A DNA stretch of 64,000 bases from Plumapathes pennacea (taxonomy: Eukaryota; Cnidaria; Anthozoa; Antipatharia; Myriopathidae), in contig OZ038462.1 in assembly GCA_964036295.1 (NCBI GenBank), positions 27,269,759 through 27,333,758 of the forward strand, written 5' to 3'. Both the position numbers and the translations under genes were made by a program. Positions 44,661-56,300 of this stretch are shown piece by piece (the first letter of the stretch is position 1; the number at the start of each line of letters is the position of its first letter). The notes under the pieces were generated by a model. It was not told the origin of the DNA and did no database searches. It saw only the letters and a list, made by a program, of their open reading frames with translations.

Positions 44661-44815
44661 CAGGCGGCAAGGGTAAACCTGTACGCCATGCAATATTTTA
44701 GGCAGAACAACAGCTTGAGCGTGGCGGCCAATTTTTAAATCGTGCGCCATTCTCTCCAGTCACCTTGGTTTTTGACCGACCGAAGGATAACATTTCTTGT
44801 TTCGTGTGGCACTGT

Positions 44816-44993
44816 AGTAGCCTTTTAACAGGCATTTCTTGATATACTCTTTTGAGGACAGCAACTTATAGTTTGTGAGTAATTCCGAACAAAATATATT
44901 TGTAATTATAATTATTTTGTTCGGAATTACTCACAAACTATAAGTTGTTGTCCTCAAAAGAGTATATCAAGAAATGCCTGTTGAAAGGCTACT
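44816..44993. repeat. long near-perfect palindrome
   Basis: The arms are about 80 bases each: GGCATTTCTTGATATACTC through GTGAGTAATTCCGAAC, then an A/T loop of about 15 bases, then the inverted copy. The paralogous region upstream of gene A (about 7,210-7,275) has a single copy of this arm, so the inverted duplication arose after the A/C duplication. Confidence 0.92.
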
Positions 44994-46184
44994 ATTTTCA
45001 CGGTTCAGTCAGTCTAAATAATTTAATAATTCAATTTGGGGTCAACCGAACAAATAAATTGGCGAGGAGTTCAACTAGATTTGATTTCTGATCATAGTTT
45101 GCTGCTCACAGATTTTTTTGAGCCATCCGATGTATAGTCTTACTGTCAGTGTACGGTTGTTGTTGTTGTTGTTTTTTTTTTTGATAATCCAAGAGTATCT
45201 TGGCTGTAGTGTACAGTCAAGTGTGCCAGCGACATAGAAGTTGTGATTAAAATTGTGTCATCCTTTCTCCACACGATTGCACAACTCGGCGATGAATCCG
45301 CGACATCAAAATCTCGTGTTTTTCTTACATCCGGCTTCAGTAATCATCCCAGTAACTGACAGCGGCAATGCATGCCGCACGGTATCCAAAATTTGTACCC
45401 TATTTCAGACCAAAAAATATATACAGTTTCTATACCAGCTTCAGACCTGCATTTTCAAAATTTCACCCTATTTCAGTTCAGACTTGTACACCCAGCCAAA
45501 CACTAGTTGCCGCCAGGTATTTCAAACCAAGTACCAAAACACTCCGAAATCTACTGCCCTATTCCAGACCTAAACGGCAATCTATATACTATTCGGAGTA
45601 AAACGTTACAGCATATTAGTGGAGTACACCCGCCGAATTTTATTTGCTACTAGCGTCTTTAGGAATGCATGTCTTGCTTTCCGACGCTAAGCTCAGAGTG
45701 TACTCGTAGCTTATGCTGCCGGAGAAAGAGCCAGTGAATGCGGCAGCACTTCACTTACAAATGTGATTCCTAGTTTTGCCGTAAACTAAGCTAGGTGGTC
45801 TGAATCCAAGTCGGTATAAAGGCCATATAATATAATTTACTTAGTTTACTTTCGGCTCGTAAAATTTTGCCTGTGTAGTGACTTCAAATAAGGCAGGCTG
45901 CTGAAAAATGAAGCAATATATCGAACTCAGCGAGGAGATCACGATAACTGAGTTCTCAAATAGCGGAGCCGTTTGTATTACCGTTAGCTGGGCAAACCAT
46001 TACTATCTCGAATTCTAAAGGGGTGTTTCTTGCGAAATAGTTCGAGATAGAGGTGAAATTTCTATCAAGTTCATTTCCAGGGAAAATCAACTTCTGTTTA
46101 AGACAGGGTGACAGGTGATTAGCCGAGTTCGCAATCGCGTTCGATATACTGTATTCTCGTGTGTTCTTCTAGGTTCTTTATGAT

Positions 46185-49100
46185 ATGGCTGAATACGAGA
46201 AATGTAACGGTCCAAATTCTGCAAAAAACCCGAAGGGATCTGCTAGCATCTTCTCCATCCTCTCCTTCTCCTGGATGAACAGTACATTGGCCACTGGTAG
46301 CACACGACCGCTGGAAAACAGCGACCTGTTTCCACTGCTGGACGAAGACAAGACCCAGGGCCTGACCGAGAAATTGGAGGAGACTTGGAACGAAGAATGC
46401 CGCCGACATCCAGATTTTGGCGGGAAAAAGAGGCGTCATCTGTTATGGGCCTTGATGTGCATGTTTCACTGGAGTGAACTCGTCTTTGTGCTGAGTACAG
46501 CTATGATTGCAGGCTTGTGTAACGTGTTACAGCCTCTATTCCTCAGCATGTTGTTGTTGGTTTTAATGAAGCATTCAACAAAAGACATGTGGTTGGCTTA
46601 CGTTTATAGTGCAGGGATTTGTATCAGCAGCTTCACAAGAGTCGTAATAGATCGTCAGTTCGTTTACAATTCCTTGATGATGGCCATGAGATGGAAAGCG
46701 GCAACCATTGGATTTATTTTCAAGAAGGCGAGTTAAATGTAGTCTCAGGGAGAGACGGGCACTCCGTGGATTGACTATACGGAGTGGCTCCGCCTAAAAG
46801 GGTCCTTTTTCGAGCCTCAGGTGAAGGGGTTAAGAAAAGCAAAGCTTTTTGGTTTTATAAAGGTTCAATAAGAATGGCTCGACAAAGGATAATCGTATTG
46901 GCATATCACAAAGGTTCTAAAACTCGTCCCTCGATGGTAAAAGTTCGGTCAAAAGTCGCGTTCCCGAGCGAGTTGTGTGCGGTTTTGCTAGATGTTTTTT
47001 TTGTTCAAAGGCCCATAAATTTTTACTAGAGGTATAAAAAAGAGCCACCATTTCGACCCCAGAATAGTGTTTGAAAGGGTAAGGGGTTGAAATCCCGGGC
47101 GGAGCCTCCTCGTTTAAAATTATTCTTAAAGTACCCCACATTTTATATTCGTTTGAAAGGCTGTTCCACAGCTTAGGAAAGGGTGAGGTTGAAATAATTT
47201 CCATCACACAGCCTGGGCTTTTGATAAGTTTGATTGTCTTCTATGATTTTGATGACTTCTTCTTTACCTCGCCGCTTGCTCTGGACAGGTTTTGCGTCTC
47301 AGCCAAACCAGCCTATCAACACTAACAAGTGGTTACGTCATGGACTTGGTCGCTGGTGATGCACAACGCTTTGATCGATCTGTTTTGTACCTCGTTCTTG
47401 TTATCCAAGCTTTGTTCGAAATTGGTGCCGTCGCTGTGTTGACCTGGCGCATGCTGGGATACCAAGCCTTGGGTGGTATCTTTTTTATGGTCTTTCTTGC
47501 AGTTTACTATTGCATCATGGGAACAGTGTGCACTGGACTTCGCACCAGAATTGCCCACGTGACCGACAAACGTCTGAATTTCATGAACGCCATTGTACCT
47601 GGAATACGCGCAGTCAAGATGCACGCCTGGGAATGGCCTTTCATGGAAATGGTAAAGCGACTGAGAAGGTCAGTATATGGAATATGCCGGATGTTTTACG
47701 TGAATAGGAAGAGCGCATTCCTACAGCAGTTTTGCAAATATAGTTTCAGTTCTACAGCAAAGAATTTCCTTTGAAGCATAATTGAACGGTGGTTACTACT
47801 GCAAGTCCAATTTGTGAGAGGGAGGTCCCTTGCGAGATTAAAAAAAAGAAAACGGCTCACAAAATATGTTACCCAAATAATCTATTACAGAGTTGCACTC
47901 AAACTTCGTATTTCAGTTAAAGAAGGCAACATTAAAATAGAGAAGGCCGTAACATTCTTCTCCTCACTGGTTTGCTTTCAGACAAGAGATGTGGTTGATT
48001 CGAGTAAAGAGTGTCATCTTATCTACGTTTGCTGCTTTGCTTTATTCCTGCCAACCTATCGCGAGTTGTATCGGCATCGCAGTTCTGTCAGCATCTGGAT
48101 TAGGTTTATCTACCTACAATATGATGATGACCTTGTCACTGATCACCACTGTGAGAGTAACCGTATCACAATGCATAGGGATGCCCATGAACTTCTTGGC
48201 TGACTTTTTTGCTGGACTTGATCGAATCCAGAAGCTGTTTGAAGTGCAAGACTTGCGACAAGTCACTGCCAGTGACGATCTGCGGAGAGCATTTATGCTA
48301 GATGACAAGTTTTATGATGAAACTAGGGGGAAACCAGCGTCATCACGAGCGACAACCACCTGTAAAAACAGACAGAATCAAATAGAAAATGACCCTCGTT
48401 ATCGAAAAATGATGCGTGAAGGAAACGGCCCACAAGGCATCATTTTTCTTGACAATGTCACTTGCTGTTGGGAGGAAGAAAAGATACTTAAATATGTTTC
48501 CCTGTCGGTTTCTGAGGGTAAACTTGTCCTAATCACCGGTCCTGTTGGTTGCGGCAAATCATCCCTCTTGATGGCCATTCTACAGGAACTGCCTCTTTCC
48601 CATGGCACAATATCGTGCTCTGGTCAAATAGCGCATGTGCCACAGCTGGCTTGGATATTCTCTGGAACCGTTCAAGAAAATATTCTTTTCGGTAAACACA
48701 TGGAGCCAATACGATACAGGCAAATCCTTGAAGCTTGTGCTCTGGCAAGAGATATTGAAGACTTCCCTGATGGCGATATGACCATGATCGGTGAGCGTGG
48801 AGTACTCTTGAGTGGTGGTCAGCGTGCACGTGTCGCCCTCGCACGCGCAGTATATGCAGATGCCGACGTGTATTTGTTGGACGACCCTCTGAGTGCTGTG
48901 GACGCTAAAGTTGCCGAGCACATCTTTGAAAAATGTATCTGTGGAATACTGGCGCAGAAGACAAGAATTGTGGTTACCCACTGTCAGCAGTTTCTGACGA
49001 ACGCAGAACATCTTGTTATCATGAAAGAAGGATCGATCATCAACGAAGGAAGTTATACGGACTTGCGTCAAACTGAAATTGAATTCCAGGAAATGAGTGG

Positions 49101-51944
49101 CGACGTGCAATCGGGAAACTCTCTGGTTAGTCAAGATTCTGCAGGGAAAGAAAAAGTTAAGACAGAAGAAGTGATTGGGTTAGAGCTCGAAGAGGAAGAT
49201 CGCTTGACGGGATCGGTGCCTCGCTCTCTTTACTGGAAATATTTCCGTGCAGGACTTTCATCCTTCATGTTGATCAGTTTCATCTTGTTCATCGTTGTAG
49301 CTCAAGGTATGTGAACTTACAGGCTTCGAAGTTTTCTTTGAATATTAAATTTTACAATTGTGGAAGGTAAGCTCCTGTTAAAATATTAGGCAAGATAATT
49401 TTGGTGTGAATTTAAGCGAATAGAAGTTACATTAGCCAATGAAACAAGCAGCAGACCCCCCGGGGACTCCCATAAAAAAAGGGGCGGTGATGCTCGTCGG
49501 GCTCTTAGGTGTCAAAATCATGGGTTTTGGTACCGCTTAGGGTGCTCAATATGAAACACTGACATTTTTATGTTTTCGTGGTACCGTTTAGGGGTCAGGT
49601 GTCAGTCGACGAATGAACTTTTTTTCTTTGAAAGCAGCCATCTTAGTTCCTCCTCCCCCCTCGTCATCAAACCCTGAAGCTCAATATTTCTTTAAAAAGT
49701 TTGATTTCTTATTCCAGTGGCTCTTGTCCTTCCTGATTGGTGGGTTTTGCACGTGAGTAATTTGCCACGTTTCCGGAGGGAACAAAGTCAAAACCTATAC
49801 ATCTACGCTGGATTAGCGAGTATTGCTTTCCTCTTGTCACTCGTAAGAGCCCTGTTGTTCTTCAACACGACGCTGAATTCTTCTCAAGCTCTCCATCACG
49901 GAATGCTAGCCACTGTACTCAAGGCTCCTGTGTTGTTCTTTGACACAAATCCTGTTGGACGAGTTTTAAACCGGTTTTCGACGGACTTGGCGTTTATGGA
50001 CGAGATGTTGCCGGAAACGTTCCTGGATGCCGTTCAACTTGTGCTTTTCTGCATCAGTGCTATTGTCCTTCCTTCCTTGCTGAATCCGTGGGTCATATTG
50101 GTGCTAATTCCTTTGCTTGCCGTTTTCTTGATCGTTGGTAAGTATTACGTGAACACGTCTCGAGAACTGAGGCGTTTGGAGGCGCTGAACAGAAGTCCAG
50201 TGTTTTCACATTTGGCCGACTCTCTGGAGGGCTTGGTGACTATTCGGACGTACAACAGAGAGCGGATGTTCCTGAATGAATTTTACAGGTGAGAGCTAAC
50301 CAAAGGGATTGTGCCGTCAATATGTCAAGGAGAAATCACGTTATTTTGTGTTCCGACAGGTTTTAAAAATTGAATTTTCTTTTTGTGTAATTATTTTTAT
50401 GCAGGTATCAAGACGCGCACAACAAAACTGCGTTTCTAAGGATTGGAAGCGAACATTGGTTAGGATTTCGCCTGGATGTAATTTGCGTTTGTTTTGCTAC
50501 CGCGGTTCTCCTCTTCTCCATTGTTACGCAGTCTGGCGCAGGTCAGTTCATAAGAAAATGAACAAACGTGGACACGAGATAATGTAGTCGGTCCAGTTAG
50601 ACGTTAATGTCTATTAGGTGAATTTAGGTGGCGGCACACAATCAACTTACAATTAAATATGCGATTCAACCTGACATGCGGGATAACCCGACAAGTCGTA
50701 GAACAGTGGTTGTATACGTACATTACTGAAGACCCAGTTAATATTAATTTAGCTTCATAAAATAATATGTAGTCATGTGACTTCTGGGATAACTTGGCTG
50801 CAGATGAGGCCTTTGATCAAACCATGCACTTATCAATTCATACATTTTGTTCTTGAATGGTTGCGGGAATCTGCATTATAAACGTGGCAGTAAAAGGTTT
50901 AAGGAAGTACATTAACACTTCAGGTGTCCCACGAAAACTATATCTGTCTATTTAGCAGAGTAAACCTAAATCAAAATATTGGCGGATGTCGGAAGGCTGT
51001 CCTCTTAACTCCACATTTTTGTCACGTTTTTAGGTGTCACCGCCCTGTCTTTGGTCTACACTTTACAACTCGCTCTAGACACCTCCCAATATGGAGTGCG
51101 ACAATGTGCAGACGTAGAGAACTACATGACGTCAGTTGAACGCGTCATGACCTACACAGAAATCGTATCAGAGCCTGGGTACGAGGTGTCAACCCAGCCC
51201 CCAGAAAAATGGCCTCAGCACGGCAGTGTACAAATGGAGAATATGTCTCTAGTTTACTACCCAGGAGGTCCACAAGTGCTGCAAGATGTTTCATTCACCA
51301 TCGAGCCACATCAAAGGATTGGAATAGCAGGACGCACGGGGGCGGGAAAGTCTTCACTCGTCGCCGCACTTTTCCGCATGCCAGAACCCGCGGGTCGAAT
51401 CGTTATTGACGGCATTGACATTCAAAGTCTGAACATACAAAGCTCTCGTCGTGCACTCTCAGTCATCACTCAAGATCCAATTCTGTTCACTGGCACACTC
51501 CGCATGAACTTGGATCCGTTTGAGAGAAGTCAGGATAGCGAGATTTGGGAAGCCCTGGATGAAGCAGGTATGAAAACCAAAGTGACGAAGCTGCCCAAAC
51601 AACTGTATGAAGGAGTTCTAGAATGTGGAGCGAATTTCAGTGTTGGTGAACGACAGCTGCTGTGTCTGGCTCGCGCTTTGCTGCAGAAGAGCAAAATCAT
51701 GGTTCTAGACGAAGCCACAGCAAATGTGGATTACGAGACGGACCGTCTCATCCAGGAGACCATCCGCAAGAAATTCCAGGAGTGCACCGTGATGACGATA
51801 GCGCATCGATTGAACACCATCATGGACTACGAGAAAGTTGTGGTAATGGATAGAGGGCGGGTGGTAGAGTTTGATGAACCTCAATCTTTGTTGAGGAAAG
51901 AGGAAGGGATGTTCTCTGAGTTGTACAAGAGCCATCACTTTTAG
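46185..51944 (+). CDS. ABCC4-like: ABCC4/MRP4-like ABC transporter, gene C
   Basis: Coding exons: 46185-46727, 47289-47668, 47982-49306, 49718-50288, 50405-50541, 51034-51944 (3,867 bases, 1,288 residues). Domain order and motifs are as in gene A: GPVGCGKSS, LSGGQRARVA, LLDDPLSAVD in domain 1; GRTGAGKSS, VGERQ, VLDEATANVD, IAHRLN in domain 2. Intron 1 begins with GC, shared with gene A. Its N-terminus (MAEYEKCNG) and upstream region are also A-like. Exon 2 differs most from its paralogs in a membrane segment (RSVLYLVLVIQALFEIG). A likely acceptor lies shortly before the ATG. Intron 3 is longer than in A and B because of an insertion. Confidence 0.93.
49400..49690. repeat. repeat insertion in intron 3 of gene C
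   Basis: This segment is absent from intron 3 of genes A and B. It contains CCCCGGGGACTCCCATAAA, GGGGCGGTGATGCTCGTCGG and repeated GGTACCG(C/T)TTAGGG motifs. Related degenerate sequence occurs in intron 1 of A (about 9,205-9,250) and of C (about 46,740-47,110). Confidence 0.65.
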
Positions 51945-53096
51945 TCTGTCAATCAGTAATCAAAATGTTTACTTGAAACCTTCAGTGAGACTCTCTGGCA
52001 GCTTTCTTGTGTGTGTGTGTTTTTTAATTTAAATTTTTATTGATATTTTCTAAGGCTGGCTATTTGTGTGTTAACATCGGGTTTTAGCGCAACTATTGGC
52101 GATTTACACTCTTTGTTTTTTTTTGGCTTGTTACAGCGATTGGCATTTCTGCAATCTGATTGGCTGAGAGCAGGCAAGTTAACCGTTAATTTGCTCTGAG
52201 TGAAATTTAAAACGTTATTAGCGCTCAATGCAATTAATGTTACAATAGCAGCCAACCTTTCTTTCTGTAGTTTTTCCACGACCTTATCCGACAAAAGTCA
52301 GATTGAACGGTCCGAAAACAAGTTGTCAACCATGATATTAACTCGCGTCCAATGAGAATATTTTGTTTGAATTATGAGTCCCATTGAATGTTTTTTATAG
52401 TCGTACGGTGAACAAGTAATCAAATGAGTTGCCCGTACAATTAATGATTTACACCACTCGTGATGTTTGAGAATTGTGCCAAATTGCACTCGCCATGTAC
52501 GATTTTCAAACATAACTTGTTGTGTAAATCATTTATTGTACTACACACTCATATGATTAGCTACACTGATTCAGGCATATGTCACGTCAAAATCCAAAAG
52601 TACAACATATTGAAAGTGAGAAACGACAGCTAAAGTACAATTAAAGTACAGTTATCGTTCTTTGTACGAAGCTTGTGAAAAATCAAAATTTGGCCAAGAA
52701 ACTGACTCGTATACTTAATATACACTGCTCTAATATAAGCGGCGAGTTCAATATTCTCTTCAAGGTGAAATGTGTATTAAAAATATGTAATCACAGTAAA
52801 TGCGTGGTGTTGCATAATAGTGCAACATAGCCCTTTTTACTGCGGGAAATTTTGCTTAAAGCACCGGCTGTACGGGCGAAATCTGCTACTGCGAGAAACA
52901 AAACTACACATGCAGATGAGGCAGTACATGCCACATCAAATCTCGAATCGTTCCGTGACAATTGTGATTTTGCGATCAAACAAGATTGACCAATATTCCC
53001 CATGATTTTCTCTTACGCCAATAAGCGCAGGCGCCATTGAAGGGGCACTTTCGCCGTTAATGCATTGCGCTCCCAGCAACAGTCAGCGGCCATACG
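51945..53096. other. intergenic region between gene C and PCF11
   Basis: The 3' flank of gene C differs from that of A and B. Two minus-strand frames (52,037-52,294 and 52,298-52,513) look protein-like in part but match nothing recognised. No inverted repeat was resolved. Confidence 0.4.
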
Positions 53097-53107
53097 AAAA
53101 TGGCGGC
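53097..53107 (+). promoter_or_regulatory. YY1-like motif in the PCF11 promoter region
   Basis: AAAATGGCGGC matches the YY1 consensus around ATGGCGGC and lies about 240 bases upstream of the PCF11 start codon. Such motifs are common in promoters of housekeeping genes. Confidence 0.45.
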
Positions 53108-53255
53108 TATCGATTATTTTTGTTTCTAGTTCTTTTTCGTAAGCACAAATTGGTTTGATCTTAATTTATTACTCCAATCTCTTCCACTTGTATGTCCGAA
53201 GGGTATTCTGGGTAGAACTTCGCATGTGCGCGCATGACATCGAGGCTCGGCTAGT

Positions 53256-53266
53256 CGGCCATCTTG
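53256..53266 (-). promoter_or_regulatory. YY1-like motif, inverted, near the PCF11 start
   Basis: CGGCCATCTTG is the inverted CAAGATGGCCG form, about 70 bases before the start codon, within the likely 5' UTR or core promoter. Confidence 0.45.
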
Positions 53267-53334
53267 TGCAACTGTCGTCTGGCATTTTGCTTGATCAGTT
53301 TTACCGCATTTAGTCTTTTTCCTTGCCGTCTTCA

Positions 53335-56300
53335 ATGGGCTCGGAAGAAGATGACGTGTGTGAAGAATATGCCTCGTCACTGGAGGACCTGACTTTCAAC
53401 TCAAAGCCGCTCATAAATGTGTTGACGATGTTAGCGGAAGAGAACAGCAAGTTTGCTTCCAAGATTGTAAAGCTGATCGACAAGCGAATCCTCGAGGTTT
53501 GTGACTTACCTGTCATGATTTTATCCTTATATCCTTATACACAGCACGTGTTGGTGCAGTGGCTTACCATTCTCATAGCGACAAATTAGTATTATTTATA
53601 TATATTCTGGAAGTTAACATGGATGGAGTCTACCATGCACTTTTAGTTTCCCGGTGTTCTACAGTTGCTCCTATATTCTGATATACAGTATAACGCTTGT
53701 AAAACAAAGCAAAGCCGACGCTGATCCTTTAACACTGGTAATGTGTTGGTAAAGCTTGATTTACAAGTTGTGACTTTCGCTTGCAATACAAATCAAAAAT
53801 AACTCCGCATTTTGGTTTTCTATCACATACGACACGAAAAAAGTCATAATTTTGTAAGGTTTAAATCGTGCAATGCGAGTGTGACTGCACGAATATTCAA
53901 TCAAATGTTAAACCACTGGCTGTTTGATCGGCTCAGTTTATCTCGATGTGTACACTTTTTATTGATCACGATGACACTACTTTTAATAAAGGATTGGTTG
54001 AAATCTGTTCGCATGCAAATCTTAAAACATTGATCTGTAGTCTTGCTCATCGACTGAAAATCAAGACTTGAGTTCAAATTTGCATAACTATGTTTGTGCA
54101 TGTGGCAGACGTCAAATACTTTCAGCCGAAAATCTCCTCAGAAGAGAACAAAATGTGGCTGGAACATCAAAGATGTCCTATGGGCTTGATATTTGTTTGG
54201 TATAAACAAAAGCAATGTGAATAAAGACATGTCACAAACATTACTATTAAAAAATAAATATTAATTAGTTGGAACCCCCAAAATCCCACTTGGATCCCTA
54301 ATTTTTGAAAGAGGGGGCAGTTTTGAAATCCTGGATACACACTGTAATGTTTGCAAGAAGTACTGTAATATTAAACCACAAATTTTGTGGTTTTCCATTG
54401 ATCATGCTATCTTTTTTTTCTTGTAGGTCAATCAGTCTCTAAAGCTTCCATCTCTATATCTCCTGGACTCCATTATAAAAAATGTGGGTGGTGACTATCT
54501 TCACCTGGTGGCACAAATCCTGGAGAGGGTCTTTTTGTGTGCATTTGAAGGGGTGAGCTGAAATAGCAACTGCTTTTATCATTCTCCCACCACACTGGAA
54601 CCATTATCAGTCTGACATTTACTACACTAACAGAATGAACAATAGGCAAAACGCAAACACAGTCAAAGATCTTGTGGTGACCACTTCAGAAATTCAAAAA
54701 AGTGGTGGCAACTAGAGCTGGTCGCTTATCAGAATGGGCTCTCGTAAGCGACCACACACTCAAGCAATGTTATTTAAATGGGTTTCACAGTGGTGGTCAT
54801 AAGGAGAGCTTTGACTGTACTTAGAACATGCTCAGCCAGACACTAACTTACCGTACATGTACATGGCAAATAAGTTTAATACCGGTAACATAGTCATAGT
54901 TGAACATTTCTCTCTTGTTACTGCAGGGCAATGAGAAGGTTCGCAAGGACATGTACAAGCTGAGGAACACATGGTCACAGTATTTTTCTGCCAAGAACTT
55001 ACATGACCTGGATGTGATGGTCAACAAGGTTGACCCAGGGTGGCCCATTTCACCAGCTCCACCACCGAGCCCATCTATTCATGTAAATCCCAAGTTCTTG
55101 AAAAAGGTACAGCTATGGAACCGGTCTATTATTTTAGTACTCTCTACAGTGTGCATGTTGACTGGTGTGACAGCTCTCAGTCAGTGTTATTGTTAACATG
55201 AAAACATGTATGTAAGATATGGAAAGGTTGGCATTGAGTCCCAACACAAAAAAAAGGAAATAAATCAATGATATTACCAAATGGTCCAAATCCTCTTGAC
55301 ATTAAGGTTTTACATTGGTCATCCTTTGGAATTTACAGTTGATTGACTTCAAACAATTGGATGTTTGAACATCATTTCTGGTTTCCCAGCCCTGAATTTA
55401 CCTGCTAAACCAATGTTTTTGGTTGCCTCAGGCATAGCATTAAATCGTTAGTGTCAAGCGCTACAAATAATTGCTTTGTTGTTTTTTGTTTGTTTTTGTA
55501 TTTTTGTATTTTTGTTTTTGTTTTTGTTTTTTGTTTGTTTTGTTTGGTGGGGGGCTGGTGTGCAAAGATGATAGAGATTGCTCCTTTAATTTTGTTGTTG
55601 ACTCTACAGGTTGAGGACACCAGTACTGCTGCAGTATCAGTGCCACCTAGTGCTGACCAGGGCCTTGTGGTACCAGATCAGGTTTTGGTCGAAAGCAACC
55701 AGAAACTGTTGGAGCTGCAGAGGCTACAAGAGGAACAGCTCAAGCTTACAGAACAGGAAATTCAGGAACACCAGTTAAAAAGGGATCTCTTGTTGAAGAA
55801 ACAGCAGTCAGAAAGACAGTTACTGCTTCAGCAACAGCAGCAGCAGATCATTAATTTACGTTTAAAAGTACAGGAGAAGGGAGAGAAATCAACGCTTATG
55901 AGTGATGATAATGTAAGTACTTCCAAAACCACTGACTCTTTGGGCACATACTTTGGGTACTTTTGTGTATTGTGTTCCACAAGACTTGAACCATACAAGA
56001 TAGAGTTTTACATTGACAAAAACTGATTGATTGCAGTCTGGATCTTTTGTGGAACCTGTGGCTACTCAAGCAGAAACCACTCCTTCTGGACAAGACACTT
56101 CAGCCAGTCGAGATCCACGGCTAAGGCATTTCCAGCACCGCCCCTCTGAACCTGTGCAAGATCAGAGAGTGGTCGTCCTAGTTGACAGAGATACAGAGGG
56201 TAGAGTTAACGGTCTGGAGCGGCCAAGTGGAAACCCTCCTACTATTGCAGACAGACACAAGCACTTGGCTCCTGCAGGAAATGGGAGGCAGCGAGGAAGA

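Larger units (their letters stand above)
44465..46184. repeat. proximal upstream region of gene C, paralogous to that of gene A
   Basis: It aligns with 6,975-8,647 upstream of gene A. Differences are an extra inverted duplication at 44,816-44,993 and the absence of the TA-flanked MITE seen upstream of A. The ACCCTATTTCAGACC-type repeat is at 45,385-45,610. Confidence 0.8.

Noticed and set aside
52037..52513. Two minus-strand frames between gene C and PCF11
   Set aside because: Composition is partly protein-like but no family, splice context or paralogous copy supports them; kept only as a note on the intergenic region.
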